Assembly (NCBI RefSeq): GCF_900115265.1
Contig: NZ_FOVU01000002.1
Location: 434,001-498,000 of the forward strand
Direction: 5' to 3'
DNA length: 64,000 nucleotides
Origin: Bradyrhizobium sp. Ghvi
Lineage (GTDB): Bacteria > Pseudomonadota > Alphaproteobacteria > Rhizobiales > Xanthobacteraceae
The notes beneath the pieces were generated by a model. That model saw only the letters and a list, made by a program, of their open reading frames with translations, searched no databases and was not told the origin of the DNA. A program made the translations under genes and the position numbers. The first letter of the stretch is position 1, and every line of letters starts with the position of its first letter. This document shows, one piece after another, positions 28,509-39,252 of the stretch.

Positions 28509-29027
28509 TCAGAGCCGGTACAGGATCTGGTCGGTCCAGAACCGCTCGAGGCGGTGCAGCGACTTGTTGAGGGTCGAGAACTCCTCGCCGGAGATGCCGC
28601 CAACCTGCTCCACCGTCTTGACGTGCTTCTGGTAGAGCGAGTCGACGATGCGCCGGACTTCCTGGCCCTGCGGCGTCAGGCGGATGCGCACCGAGCGGCG
28701 GTCAACGCGTGAGCGCTGATGGTCGAGGAAGCCGAGCTCGACAAGCTTCTTCAGATTGTAGGAGACGTTGGAGCCGAGATAGTAACCGCGCGTGCGCAGC
28801 TCGCCTGCGGTCAGCTCCTTGTCGCCGATGTTATAGAGCAGGAGCGCCTGCACGGAATTGATGTCGGCGCGACCACGACGATCGAACTCGTCCTTGATCA
28901 CGTCGAGGAGCCGGCGATGCAGCCGCTCCACCAGAGTCAATGCTTCCAGATAGAGCGACTGCACCGAACCTTGCGGGCCCGAAACGCGCTCTGCGGTATC
29001 TGCCGCAGTTGCGACGGCTTTCATCAT
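28509..29027 (-). CDS. MarR-type regulator of the LdtR family
   Basis: A 172-residue winged-helix protein. RADINSVQALLLYNIGDKELTA (53-74) and the recognition helix region RTRGYYLGSNVSYNLKKLVE match LdtR, the Rhizobiales MarR protein that in Liberibacter controls an L,D-transpeptidase and osmotic stress tolerance. The wing contains RSRVDRRSVRIRLT. The start MMKAVATAADTAERVSG is a low-complexity leader. No transpeptidase gene is adjacent here. Confidence 0.85.
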   Translation of the reverse strand: MMKAVATAADTAERVSGPQGSVQSLYLEALTLVERLHRRLLDVIKDEFDRRGRADINSVQALLLYNIGDKELTAGELRTRGYYLGSNVSYNLKKLVELGFLDHQRSRVDRRSVRIRLTPQGQEVRRIVDSLYQKHVKTVEQVGGISGEEFSTLNKSLHRLERFWTDQILYRL

Positions 29028-29443
29028 GACACTTCCCCTGTTGTCGTTTTTATCGACACTTATTCGACGAAACTTGTGTCCCGTCTGATAGGTGCAACTT
29101 AAGGGGGGCGTTTGAAGATCGGCTTAAATAAGAGAATAAAGAGATCATGAATTTAAGACAGTGAATTGCGGATTAAGCCTGTGCCACAAGCACTTTTCGC
29201 AACCGTCTGTTGACCGTCGCAAGGTCTTGTTCACCCTCCGTCCGCCCCTGCTGTCACATTCCAGAACAGCCGCGCCCCGTTTCGAAACGTACGCGTAAGA
29301 GCTGTGGCTGAAATCGCTAGGTCAACGAAAACTTACCTCGAATTTTATGAAACCAGCGGTCAACCAAACGCACACTCTCGTGTCCGTGCGGCGCGCTGCA
29401 TCGCGTCCGGCACGAGAGTATTCCTTGATAACGAAGAGGTGGG
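29028..29443. other. Intergenic region upstream of the LdtR-like gene
   Basis: A 416-base stretch without a convincing gene. It is AT-richer than its surroundings near 29120-29160 and likely contains the regulator's promoter. Short frames inside it lack protein-like composition or ribosome binding sites. No strong hairpin is seen. Confidence 0.5.
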
Positions 29444-31134
<1,691 letters not shown>

Positions 31135-31136
31135 GG

Positions 31137-31260
31137 TCGTGCCCCGGACGCAAGGCAGCACGGCGCACTTGCGATGTGATGCGTTGCAGAGCCGGGGCCC
31201 ATCTCACCGTTACCGCGATCTCGCTTGTGGCCTTCTTTGCGGCGCTTATCCGGGACACGA
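31137..31260. repeat. Interspersed palindromic repeat (type B), copy 1
   Basis: The element is bounded by TCGTGCCCCGGACGC and ATCCGGGACACGA and contains GCCGGGGCCC in the middle. The same boundaries and core occur at 46020-46144. It lies directly after the hemB stop and may serve as its transcript end. Confidence 0.7.
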
Positions 31261-31287
31261 GCGCAGAGTTGCCTACCGCTGTAACAC

Positions 31288-31923
31288 TCACCCCGTTGCT
31301 TGTGCGTTTGGCTGGGGCCCACATAGCGGGCGCAGCGCCTCGCGTTGCTCGCGCGACAGCACGGTGATTGGATAGATCGGCTCGCGCGGCTCTCGCTTGA
31401 AGAACGGATGCGGCCACGCCTTGCCCCCCATTTTCCAGGCAAGCACCTTGCCGATGGCGCGCAGGATGAGGGAAAGATTAAGTCCCGTTGAGCCCGCCGG
31501 TGGCTCGCCAATCGCGTACTTGCCGAGAATGGCGCCGATCGGCGGACCGGTGGCTTCGTCGACCGCCGGCGCGCCGCCCTCGAACGCCTGCGCGAGGATC
31601 CCCACAAAGGGAACGCTCGGCGAAAGCGTGTTGCCAACAGGGGTGTTGCAGCAGTTCGCATACCACCGGTAGAGACCTTTCGGGCTCAGTCGCACCCCCA
31701 CGATCCGGTTCTGCCCCTGCACGAAGGTGAGCGTCGATGGCGCGACCTGGACAATGTCGCTGCCGCCGTTCGCATTCAGCAGATCGGCGCGCCCGAGATG
31801 ATATGCAAAAGCCTGGCAGTCGTCGCAGTAGCAGACCACGCGATTGACGCTCCGTGGCGACACGCCCCCGACTACGGCACGGACCCCACCACAACGGCAA
31901 TGTAGTTCGACCTGACGATCCAT
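31288..31923 (-). CDS. DUF6151 (GFA-like) zinc-binding protein
   Basis: A 211-residue protein with a cysteine pattern like glutathione-dependent formaldehyde-activating (GFA) folds: HCRCGG (Cys9, Cys11), CYCDDCQAFA (Cys31, 33, 36) and ANCCNTP (Cys91, 92). The CRCG...CYCDDC...CC layout fits the DUF6151 group, thought to bind zinc. No enzymatic activity is established. It converges toward hemB and is divergent from the RDD gene. Confidence 0.75.
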   Translation of the reverse strand: MDRQVELHCRCGGVRAVVGGVSPRSVNRVVCYCDDCQAFAYHLGRADLLNANGGSDIVQVAPSTLTFVQGQNRIVGVRLSPKGLYRWYANCCNTPVGNTLSPSVPFVGILAQAFEGGAPAVDEATGPPIGAILGKYAIGEPPAGSTGLNLSLILRAIGKVLAWKMGGKAWPHPFFKREPREPIYPITVLSREQREALRPLCGPQPNAQATG

Positions 31924-32104
31924 CGTATGTGTCCCTGTGCGGGCTCAGCCCGCCCCAGCATGGTGCAAATCGCGGACCGTGCAAGCGTCCGCGGCCGCCG
32001 AATCGCCGGAATATTTTGCGCTCCTAAAGCGCTAACAGCCTTGGCGTGTGGCTGGACTGTTACCATGTGCAGCGGTGACAGTTCCGAAAGTGGAAGGGAA
32101 GCCA

Positions 32105-32653
32105 ATGTCTTATTCGGGTTCACCAAATGACGACAGCGTCTGGCGCAATGGCGGTGCCGCAGAGCCGCACGCCTATGATCCCTACCTGCATCCGGAACTG
32201 TTCCGGGGCGTTGCGACGCGGCGGGTGTTCGCGTTCCTGATCGACATGGTCGTGATCTCCGTGCCCGTCGTCCTCGGCTACATCTTCATCGCCTTATTCG
32301 GCGTGGTGACGCTCGGCATCGGCTGGGCGCTGTTCTGGCTGGCCTGGCCGGCCTCCGTGATCTGGGCCATCGTCTACTACGGCGCCTGCATCGGCGGTCC
32401 CTCATCGGCGACGGTCGGGATGCGGATCATGGACCTTGAGCTGCGCACCTGGTACGGCGCGCCGGGCTACTTTGTCCTCGGCGCCACCCATGCCGTGCTG
32501 TTCTGGGTGACGGTTTCCTTCCTGTCGCCCTTCGTGGTGCTGGTCGGCCTGTTCAATGGTCGTCGGCGACTGCTGCACGATTTCGTGCTGGGAACGGTCG
32601 TGATCAATAATTCCGTCCGGGCGCCCGTGGCTCAGACCGCCAGAACCTGGTGA
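32105..32653 (+). CDS. RDD family membrane protein
   Basis: A 182-residue protein. RRVFAFLIDMVVISVPVVL contains the R..D signature of the first RDD helix. Three further hydrophobic segments follow (IALFGVVTLGIGWALFWLAW, VIWAIVYYGACIG, YFVLGATHAVLFWVTVSFL), and RRRLLHDFVLGTVV ends the domain. RDD proteins have been linked to ion transport or stress. The ATG at 32105 follows a GGAAGGGAAGCC ribosome binding site. Confidence 0.82.
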   Translation: MSYSGSPNDDSVWRNGGAAEPHAYDPYLHPELFRGVATRRVFAFLIDMVVISVPVVLGYIFIALFGVVTLGIGWALFWLAWPASVIWAIVYYGACIGGPSSATVGMRIMDLELRTWYGAPGYFVLGATHAVLFWVTVSFLSPFVVLVGLFNGRRRLLHDFVLGTVVINNSVRAPVAQTARTW

Positions 32654-32772
32654 TCAAGAGCCTATCAACCAGGATCGACTAAGCTGACTGATCTGCCCCG
32701 CCGAGCAGACCGATTGACCAAGGGCTTCCGTAGCGCGATGCTGATATCCAATTTGGAGGCCCACGACGTCCC

Positions 32773-33549
32773 TTGACCCAGCACTCGCGCGATACTCCTC
32801 AGTTTTACCTCACGGCGCCCTCCCCCTGCCCGTATCTGCCGGGCCGGCATGAGCGCAAGGTGTTTACGCACCTCGTGGGTGACCGCGCCGGCGACCTCAA
32901 CGACCTCCTGACCCATGGCGGGTTCCGCCGCAGCCAGTCGATCGCCTACCGGCCGGCCTGCGACCAGTGCCGGGCCTGCGTCTCGGTCCGGGTCGTCGCC
33001 AACGAGTTCCGCCCGTCCCGCAACTTCCGCAAGGTGATGGCACGCAATGCGGACATCATCGGCGAGCAGCGTAGCGCGGTGCCGACCTCCGAACAATATT
33101 CCATCTTCCGCGCCTATCTCGATGCTCGTCACCGCCACGGCGGCATGGCCGACATGACGGTGCTCGATTACGCCATGATGGTGGAGGACAGCCACGTCGA
33201 GACCCGCATCATCGAGTACCGCAAGCGCGGTCCCGACAGCGGCCTCACCGGCCGCGGCGAGGAGCTGATCGCGGTCGCACTGACCGACGTGCTCAGCGAC
33301 GGCCTGTCCATGGTGTATTCGTTCTTCGATCCGAACCAGGTCAGCCGCTCGATGGGCACCTTCATGATCCTCGACCACATCGCGCGGGCGCGGCGGCAAG
33401 GCTTGCCTTACGTCTATCTCGGCTACTGGATCGAGGGCTCCAAGAAGATGGACTACAAGGCCCGCTTCCTGCCGCAACAGCGCCTGGCCCCCTCAGGCTG
33501 GCTGCGCATCGACGCGCAGGGCGATACGGCGTCCGAGCCGCAGGATTGA
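32773..33549 (+). CDS. bpt: Aspartate/glutamate leucyltransferase
   Basis: A 258-residue N-degron enzyme that attaches leucine to proteins with N-terminal Asp or Glu so that ClpAPS degrades them. The N-terminal zinc or redox Cys region [16 protein letters not shown] and [13 protein letters not shown] (61-73) is the family hallmark, with [19 protein letters not shown] and [15 protein letters not shown] in the acyltransferase domain. The start is TTG at 32773, which puts the conserved [16 protein letters not shown] at the N-terminus. Confidence 0.92.
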   Translation: MTQHSRDTPQFYLTAPSPCPYLPGRHERKVFTHLVGDRAGDLNDLLTHGGFRRSQSIAYRPACDQCRACVSVRVVANEFRPSRNFRKVMARNADIIGEQRSAVPTSEQYSIFRAYLDARHRHGGMADMTVLDYAMMVEDSHVETRIIEYRKRGPDSGLTGRGEELIAVALTDVLSDGLSMVYSFFDPNQVSRSMGTFMILDHIARARRQGLPYVYLGYWIEGSKKMDYKARFLPQQRLAPSGWLRIDAQGDTASEPQD

Positions 33550-33565
33550 TCTAGACACTGTCGTC

Positions 33566-33685
33566 GTCATGCCCCGCACAGGCGGGGCATCCAGTATGCT
33601 GCGGCTTCTCGGCTCAAGAACTACTGTCTCTGGAATACTGGATCGCCCGCCCCAGTGCGCAAGCGCGCACAAGGCGGGCGATGAC
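33566..33685. repeat. Interspersed palindromic repeat, copy 2 (type A)
   Basis: About 120 bases between bpt and mntH. It begins GTCATGCCCCGC-ACA-GGCGGGGCATCCAGTAT and ends TACTGGATCGCCCGCC, AGTGCGCAAGCGCGCAC and GGCGGGCGATGAC. It shares its arms with 22641-22758 in inverse order. The element lies at the convergent ends of the two genes. Confidence 0.75.
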
Positions 33686-33697
33686 AGCCGTGGTGGA

Positions 33698-35050
33698 TCA
33701 GCTAAACAGCGCATCCGCCAGCAGCTTCACATTTAAAATCACGATCACGCCTGAGACGATCCACGCGATCGCAGCGACATAAGGTGCGATCGCGAATTGC
33801 CCCATCTTGCGGCGATCGGAGACGAAGCGCACCAGCGGAATGACGGCGAAGGGCAGCTGCATCGACAGCACGACCTGGCTGAACACCAGCAAATCCGCCG
33901 TGCCGCGCTCACCATAGATTGCGGTGATGGCGATCACGGGAATGATCGCGATGCCGCGCGTGAGCAGACGTCGCGCCCAGCTCGGCAGGCGCAGGTCGAG
34001 AAAGCCTTCCATCACGATCTGGCCCGCGAGTGTCGCGGTCACGGTTGAATTCAGGCCGGAGGCGAGCAGCGCGACCGCGAACAGCGTCGAGGCAATGCCG
34101 AGGCCGAGCAGCGGCGACAGCAACTCGAAGGCCTGGCCGATCTCGACAACGTCGGAATGGCCGCTCGTGTGGAAGGTCGCGGCCGCGAGGACAAGGATCG
34201 CGGCGTTGATGAACAGCGCCAACATCAACGCGATGGTGGAATCCGTGGTTGCCCATTTGATCGCCTCGCGGCGGCCCTCGTCGTTGCGCGCATAGGCGCG
34301 CGTCTGCACGATCGACGAGTGCAGGTAAAGGTTATGTGGCATCACGGTCGCGCCGATGATGCCGATCGCGATGTAGAGCATCTCGGAGTTGGTGATGATC
34401 TCGCTGTTGGGCGCGAAGCCGCGCAGCACCTCGGCGACCGGCGGCGCAGCGGCGACGATCTGGACCGCGAAGCACACCGCGATCACCGCAAGCAGCGCCA
34501 TGACGAAGGCTTCGAGGAAGCGGAAACCGCGGTTCATCAGGACCAGCAGCAGGAACGCATCGAGCGCGGCGATCAGCGCGCCGCCGACCAGGGGAATGCC
34601 CAACAGAAGTTTCAGCGCGATCGCGGTGCCGATCACCTCGGCAAGATCGCAGGCGATGATCGCCGCCTCGCAGGCGAGCCAGAGCAGCAAGTTGACGGCG
34701 GGCGAATAAGTCGCGCGGCAGGCCTGCGCGAGGTCGCGGTCGGTGACGATGCCGAGCCGCGCAGCCAAGGACTGCAGCAGGATCGCCATCAGATTCGAGA
34801 GCAGGATGACCGAAAGCAGCGTGTAACCGAACCGCGATCCGCCGGCGAGATCGGTCGCCCAATTGCCGGGATCCATGTAGCCGACTGAGACCATGTAGCC
34901 CGGGCCGACGAAGGCCAGCAGCCGCCGCCACCACGTCCCAGCCATCGGCACGACCACCGTGGCGTTCACCTCGGCCAGGCTCTTGGTGGTCGGCGCGTCG
35001 GCGCGCCAGCCGGCAGCGTCAGGGGACAGATCGGGCGATCGGGCATCCAT
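33698..35050 (-). CDS. mntH: Nramp-family manganese transporter
   Basis: A 450-residue inner-membrane transporter with about 11 helices. The metal-site motifs are DPGN (60-63) in helix 1 and MPHNLYLH in helix 6. It imports Mn2+ with protons; in Bradyrhizobium it is the main manganese importer and is repressed by Fur with manganese. ATG 35050 is preferred over an upstream start at 35101. A Fur/Mur-like site lies just upstream (35078-35100). Confidence 0.94.
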   Translation of the reverse strand: MDARSPDLSPDAAGWRADAPTTKSLAEVNATVVVPMAGTWWRRLLAFVGPGYMVSVGYMDPGNWATDLAGGSRFGYTLLSVILLSNLMAILLQSLAARLGIVTDRDLAQACRATYSPAVNLLLWLACEAAIIACDLAEVIGTAIALKLLLGIPLVGGALIAALDAFLLLVLMNRGFRFLEAFVMALLAVIAVCFAVQIVAAAPPVAEVLRGFAPNSEIITNSEMLYIAIGIIGATVMPHNLYLHSSIVQTRAYARNDEGRREAIKWATTDSTIALMLALFINAAILVLAAATFHTSGHSDVVEIGQAFELLSPLLGLGIASTLFAVALLASGLNSTVTATLAGQIVMEGFLDLRLPSWARRLLTRGIAIIPVIAITAIYGERGTADLLVFSQVVLSMQLPFAVIPLVRFVSDRRKMGQFAIAPYVAAIAWIVSGVIVILNVKLLADALFS

Positions 35051-35077
35051 ACGGCGAGAATACCGAATTCGGCTCTT

Positions 35078-35100
35078 ATTGCAACTCATTTGCAACTGCA
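35078..35100 (-). promoter_or_regulatory. Putative Fur/Mur (Mn) operator upstream of mntH
   Basis: The minus strand reads TGCAGTTGCAAATGAGTTGC (then AAT), with TTGCAA repeated at a 10-base spacing and TGCA flanking. Fur/Mur proteins of Rhizobiales bind TGCAA-rich dyads at mntH promoters. The site ends 28 bases upstream of the mntH start, where it could block transcription. Assigned by motif and position only. Confidence 0.45.
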
Positions 35101-35217
35101 TCTAGCCGCATCGGTTCCCGCCGCCGTGTCATGGCCGGCTCCTATCGGGAAGCGGGTGGGTTTGCCCGGCCCAGGCCGCCGATATTGGCGCCATCAAGAC
35201 TTTGCAGGAAATGCGTC

Positions 35218-36462
35218 ATGTCAAATGCATCCCGTCTCCCGGAGACTTTCAACCGCCTCGCCTGGTCCAATCTCGCGGCGCAGTCGGCCGAGCAGATCGC
35301 CCTCGCCGCAGCTCCCATCGTCGCGGTGCTGACGCTGGGCGTGGCCGAGGGCCAGACCGGCCTGCTCCAGACCGCCCTCACCTTGCCCTTCGTCCTGTTC
35401 GCCATCCCCGCCGGCCTGCTCGCCGACCGCATCTCGCGCCGCGCGCTGATGGCAAGCGCCGAGGCTCTGCGGGCCGTAGCACTGGCTGCCGTCGTGCTCC
35501 TGCTCGCGCTCGGCGCGCTCAATCTGCCGCTGCTGGCGCTGCTCGGCTTTGCCGCCGTGTGCGGCACCGTCGTCTACAGCGTGGCCGCGCCGGCCCTGGT
35601 GCCCTCGCTGGTGCACGCGGAGCTGCTGCCGGCTGCGAATGCACGGATCGAGCTTGCCCGCACCATCGCCTTCGCAAGCGGTCCTGCTCTCGGCGGCGCG
35701 CTGGTGGGATGGTGGGGCGCGAGCCCTGCCTTCGGCTTTGCCGCCGCGCTCTCGGCGATCGCCGTGGTGCTGCTCTCCGGCCTCTATGAGCCGGCGCGTG
35801 CGCCGATGCCGCGCCGTCATCCGTTTCAGGACATTCGCGAAGGCGCGGGTTTCGTCTTCCACCATCCGCTGCTGCGGCCGGTGTTCATCACCCAGTTCAT
35901 CTTCAACACCGGCTGGTTCCTGCAGATCGCCGTGTTCGTACCCTATGCCGTGCGCCATCTCGGTCTGACCGCCGCCGGGGTCGGCACCGTGCTGACGATG
36001 TACGGTGTCGGCATGGTGATCGGCGCGCTGTTCGCCACGCGCGTGATGCAACGCATCGCCTTCGGCACCGTGGTCGGCCTCGGCCCGATTATCGGCTTCG
36101 TCGCCGCTGTCGTGATGGCGCTAACCGTACTGGTCCCCTCGCCGTGGCTGGCGGCCTTGAGCTTCTTCCTGCTCGGCGTCGGGCCGATCCTGTGGGTGAT
36201 CTCGACGACGACCTTGCGCCAGTCGGTGACGCCGCCACGTCTGCTCGGCCGTGTCTCCGCCATCAACATCATGAGCTACGGCGCCCGTCCGCTCGGCTCG
36301 GCGCTCGGCGCGATCGTCGGCGGCCTCTGGAGCGCGGAAGCGTGCCTCTATCTGGCGGCCGCCGTGTTCGGCGTGCAGGCGCTGGTGATCTGGCTGTCGC
36401 CGGCGGTGGCGCTGGACCGACAGCCGGCCATGGTGGGGGATGAAGCGACGGCGCGGTGTTAA
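35218..36462 (+). CDS. MFS transporter (multidrug-type, 12 helices)
   Basis: A 414-residue membrane protein. The loop LLADRISRRALM (about 73-84) after helix 2 is the MFS motif A. Twelve hydrophobic segments are visible. Similar to the MFS_3/enterobactin-exporter type of efflux protein. A GGAAA ribosome binding site precedes the ATG at 35218. Its stop overlaps the stop of the convergent cyclase gene by four bases. The substrate cannot be deduced. Confidence 0.82.
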   Translation: MSNASRLPETFNRLAWSNLAAQSAEQIALAAAPIVAVLTLGVAEGQTGLLQTALTLPFVLFAIPAGLLADRISRRALMASAEALRAVALAAVVLLLALGALNLPLLALLGFAAVCGTVVYSVAAPALVPSLVHAELLPAANARIELARTIAFASGPALGGALVGWWGASPAFGFAAALSAIAVVLLSGLYEPARAPMPRRHPFQDIREGAGFVFHHPLLRPVFITQFIFNTGWFLQIAVFVPYAVRHLGLTAAGVGTVLTMYGVGMVIGALFATRVMQRIAFGTVVGLGPIIGFVAAVVMALTVLVPSPWLAALSFFLLGVGPILWVISTTTLRQSVTPPRLLGRVSAINIMSYGARPLGSALGAIVGGLWSAEACLYLAAAVFGVQALVIWLSPAVALDRQPAMVGDEATARC

Positions 36463-37718
36463 TTCGCCAGATAGCGCTCGTAGCTTCCGGTCACCGGCTC
36501 GCTCGCGTCGACATCGGGATCGAGCGTGTAGAGATCCTGCGCGCGGCCTATGCCGCGCAGCGCGTAACGGCCGGTGGAGACGAGATAACGGCGGCCGGCG
36601 GCGTCCAGACCCTTGTAGAATTCGGATGACGCCAACAGCTCGCGATCGACCGAACGGCTCATCGAGGCGATGCGGCTGACCTCGTTCACAGTCGGCCCCA
36701 CCACGGTGAAATCGAGCCTGTCCTCGCTGCCGATGTTGCCGTAAAGGACCTCGCCGACATGCAGTCCGATATAGGCCGATGTGGTCGGACGGCCCTCCGC
36801 CGCCCGGCGTGCATTCAGCGCCGCGACGTTCTGGCGGAACAGGTGCTCGGCGCGCAGCGCGGCGCGCCGTGCATCCGCCATGTCCGCAGCCGTGAACATC
36901 GCAAGGACGCCGTCGCCGATCAGCTTCAGCACGTCGCCGCCGGCCTCGTGGATCGCGTCGATCACGGCTTGCGCATAATCGTTGAGGAACGGGATGATCT
37001 CGTCCGGCCCGATGCTCTCGCTGATCCGCGTCGAGCCGCGCAGATCCGAATACCACAGCACGGCGTTGATGCGCTCGGTGACGCCGCGCGAGATGCGCCC
37101 GCGCAGCACCTGCTCGGAGGCGTCGCGCCCGAGATAGACCCGCCCCAGCGTCCGCACGATGTCGACCTGCTGCGCCGATTTGATCGCGAGTCCCAGCACC
37201 GGCACGAGATCGCGCAGCGCGGCGAGCTCGGCTTCGGCAAAGCCATCGTTACGGCGCGTCGTCCAGTAGGAGTAGAGGCAGTCCATCTGCCCGAGCGCTC
37301 CGGTCTCGCCGAAGCGGTGCACGAAAGCCAGGAAGTGGCGGTGACCGTTTTCGGCGAGGTCGCCGATTTGCGAGAAATCGAGCGAGGACGCGTCGGCAAG
37401 GTCCAGCACCATCTCGTCGTGGCCATGCTCGAGCAGATGATAGAACACCGAGCGGCGCCAGTTCTTGGCCGCATCGCCCTCAGCCGTTGAGCCGTACTCG
37501 ACAACGTCGCTCTCGTTGGTCGGCGTATCGCTCCAGCGGAAAGCGCGACCCTCATAGATCGGATGCAGCGTATCGATGACCACAAGCCCGCGCGAGAGTT
37601 CCAGTCCCTCGGCGCGGCAGCGCTCGCAGAATCCGCGGAGCAGTTCGGGTTCAGGCAGGCCGGTGAGTCCCTGGCCGGCCAGCCAGTTCATCAGCGCGAG
37701 GCGCGAGGTCAATTGCAT
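36459..37718 (-). CDS. Class III adenylate cyclase
   Basis: A 419-residue protein. The C-terminal catalytic domain (about 210-400) has both metal Asp residues: Asp225 in WYSDLRGST and Asp269 in LIGDGVLAMF. Lys265 in DVLKLIGDG and Asp336 in LDFTVVG are the adenine-specifying residues, and VNEVSRI (Asn345, Arg349) completes the site. It should therefore make cAMP. The first 200 residues are a soluble domain I do not recognise, likely sensory. Divergent from the second MFS gene. Confidence 0.88.
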   Translation of the reverse strand: MQLTSRLALMNWLAGQGLTGLPEPELLRGFCERCRAEGLELSRGLVVIDTLHPIYEGRAFRWSDTPTNESDVVEYGSTAEGDAAKNWRRSVFYHLLEHGHDEMVLDLADASSLDFSQIGDLAENGHRHFLAFVHRFGETGALGQMDCLYSYWTTRRNDGFAEAELAALRDLVPVLGLAIKSAQQVDIVRTLGRVYLGRDASEQVLRGRISRGVTERINAVLWYSDLRGSTRISESIGPDEIIPFLNDYAQAVIDAIHEAGGDVLKLIGDGVLAMFTAADMADARRAALRAEHLFRQNVAALNARRAAEGRPTTSAYIGLHVGEVLYGNIGSEDRLDFTVVGPTVNEVSRIASMSRSVDRELLASSEFYKGLDAAGRRYLVSTGRYALRGIGRAQDLYTLDPDVDASEPVTGSYERYLAN

Positions 37719-37870
37719 ACGCCATTATGGCGTGCATTCGTGACGAGCGGAAGGCCGCAGACCAGGCTTCGCTCCGCAAGCAGATCGAACATGTGCCGGA
37801 CGCTGTTGACGCGCCGGCAGTGCCGGCTGCAAATGGAACCGATGACACTGCCGACCAGAAACATTGGGAT

Positions 37871-39028
37871 ATGACCCAGCGCCAGCTTCCGATCATCCTG
37901 GCGCTCGGCACGACGCAGACCCTGGCCTGGGCCTCCAGCTACTATCTGCCGGCCCTGCTCGCCGATCCCATGGCGCATGACCTCGGCGTCTCCTCGAACT
38001 GGATCTTTGGCGCGTTCTCGGCCTCGCTCGTGATCTCCGCGATGCTGGGGCCGCGCATCGGCCGGCAGATCGACCTCGTCGGCGGACGGCAGGTGCTGTC
38101 GGCTTCGAACCTGACCATCGCGGCGGGCCTCGTGCTCCTTGGGTTCTCGCAATCGGTCGTGGTGATGGCGCTCGCCTGGCTCGTGCTCGGCATCGGCATG
38201 GCGATGGGGCTCTATGATGCCGCCTTCGCCGCGCTCGGCCGCATCTACGGCACGGAGGCGCGGGGCTCGATCACCGGCATCACGCTGATGGCGGGCTTTG
38301 CCTCGACCGTGGGTTGGCCGCTCACCGCCTGGGGCCTTGCCCATATCGGCTGGCGCGAGACGTGTTTCGCCTGGGCCGCGGCCAACATCCTGATCGGCCT
38401 GCCCCTGAATTTCTTCATGCTGCCGGCGATCAAGGGCGCCAAGCAGGCCGCTGCTGCGGCCGAGAAGCCGCATTTGCCGCTCGACCGCACCATGGTGCTG
38501 CTCGCCTTCGTCTTCGCGGCGGTCTGGACCGTCACCGGCGCCATGGCCGTGCATTTCCCGCGCATCCTCGAGGCAACAGGGGCAACGCATGTCGAGGCGA
38601 TCGCCGCTGGCGCCCTGATCGGCCCGGCGCAGGTGATCGCGCGCATTCTCGAAGCCAGCGTTCTCAGCCGCTTTCATCCGCTCTGGTCGACCCGGCTCGC
38701 CTGCCTCACCCACCCGATCGGAGCTGCCGTCGTCGCCATCTTCGGCGCTCCCGCCGCAAGCGCCTTTGCGCTGCTGCACGGCTCCGGCAACGGCATCCTG
38801 ACCATTGCCCGCGGAACGCTGCCGCTTTCGATCTTCGGCCCGAAGGATTTCGGCTATCGCCTCGGCATCATCGGCGCGCCGGCACGAATGGCACAAGCCG
38901 TGGCGCCCTTGGCTTTCGGTCTGCTGATCGACGTCATGGGCGCCAAGGTGCTGATGGTCTCGTCCGCGCTGAGCCTGTCGGCGCTGGCGGCGCTGTTTCT
39001 GATCCGCGCCAAGCCGCGGCCGGATTGA
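37871..39028 (+). CDS. MFS transporter
   Basis: A 385-residue membrane protein of the major facilitator family with roughly 12 helices, starting MTQRQLPIILALGTTQTLAW. GRQIDLVGGRQVL (residues 63-75) follows helix 2, as expected. It resembles oxalate/formate- or monocarboxylate-type MFS proteins only in general form. An in-frame upstream ATG at 37727 would add 48 hydrophilic residues of poor protein quality; no clear ribosome binding site favours either, so the start is uncertain. Confidence 0.8.
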   Translation: MTQRQLPIILALGTTQTLAWASSYYLPALLADPMAHDLGVSSNWIFGAFSASLVISAMLGPRIGRQIDLVGGRQVLSASNLTIAAGLVLLGFSQSVVVMALAWLVLGIGMAMGLYDAAFAALGRIYGTEARGSITGITLMAGFASTVGWPLTAWGLAHIGWRETCFAWAAANILIGLPLNFFMLPAIKGAKQAAAAAEKPHLPLDRTMVLLAFVFAAVWTVTGAMAVHFPRILEATGATHVEAIAAGALIGPAQVIARILEASVLSRFHPLWSTRLACLTHPIGAAVVAIFGAPAASAFALLHGSGNGILTIARGTLPLSIFGPKDFGYRLGIIGAPARMAQAVAPLAFGLLIDVMGAKVLMVSSALSLSALAALFLIRAKPRPD

Positions 39029-39059
39029 CCGGCCCGCCGCTTTCGCGCACAAGCGCAGC

Positions 39060-39248
39060 ATGACCGACAACAGTCCGCCCCGCACCTTCAAAGGCCTGCT
39101 GCGCTGGGCCATGACGCCACCACAAGCCTGGGGCGTCTATCTCCTCGCCGTGCTGCTGGTGTGGCTGGTCTCGTTCTATGTTGGCACGCTGAAGCCGAAG
39201 AAGACACCGGACCCGAGCCCACCGGCGGTCACCGCACCGAAGAGCTAA
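39060..39248 (+). CDS. Small single-pass membrane protein (62 aa)
   Basis: A 62-residue protein with one membrane helix (WGVYLLAVLLVWLVSFYVG, residues 24-42), a basic N-terminal segment and a Pro/Lys-rich tail. It starts 31 bases after the MFS gene on the same strand, possibly co-transcribed. No known family. It converges on the lactonase-like gene. Confidence 0.6.
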   Translation: MTDNSPPRTFKGLLRWAMTPPQAWGVYLLAVLLVWLVSFYVGTLKPKKTPDPSPPAVTAPKS

Positions 39249-39252
39249 GCCT

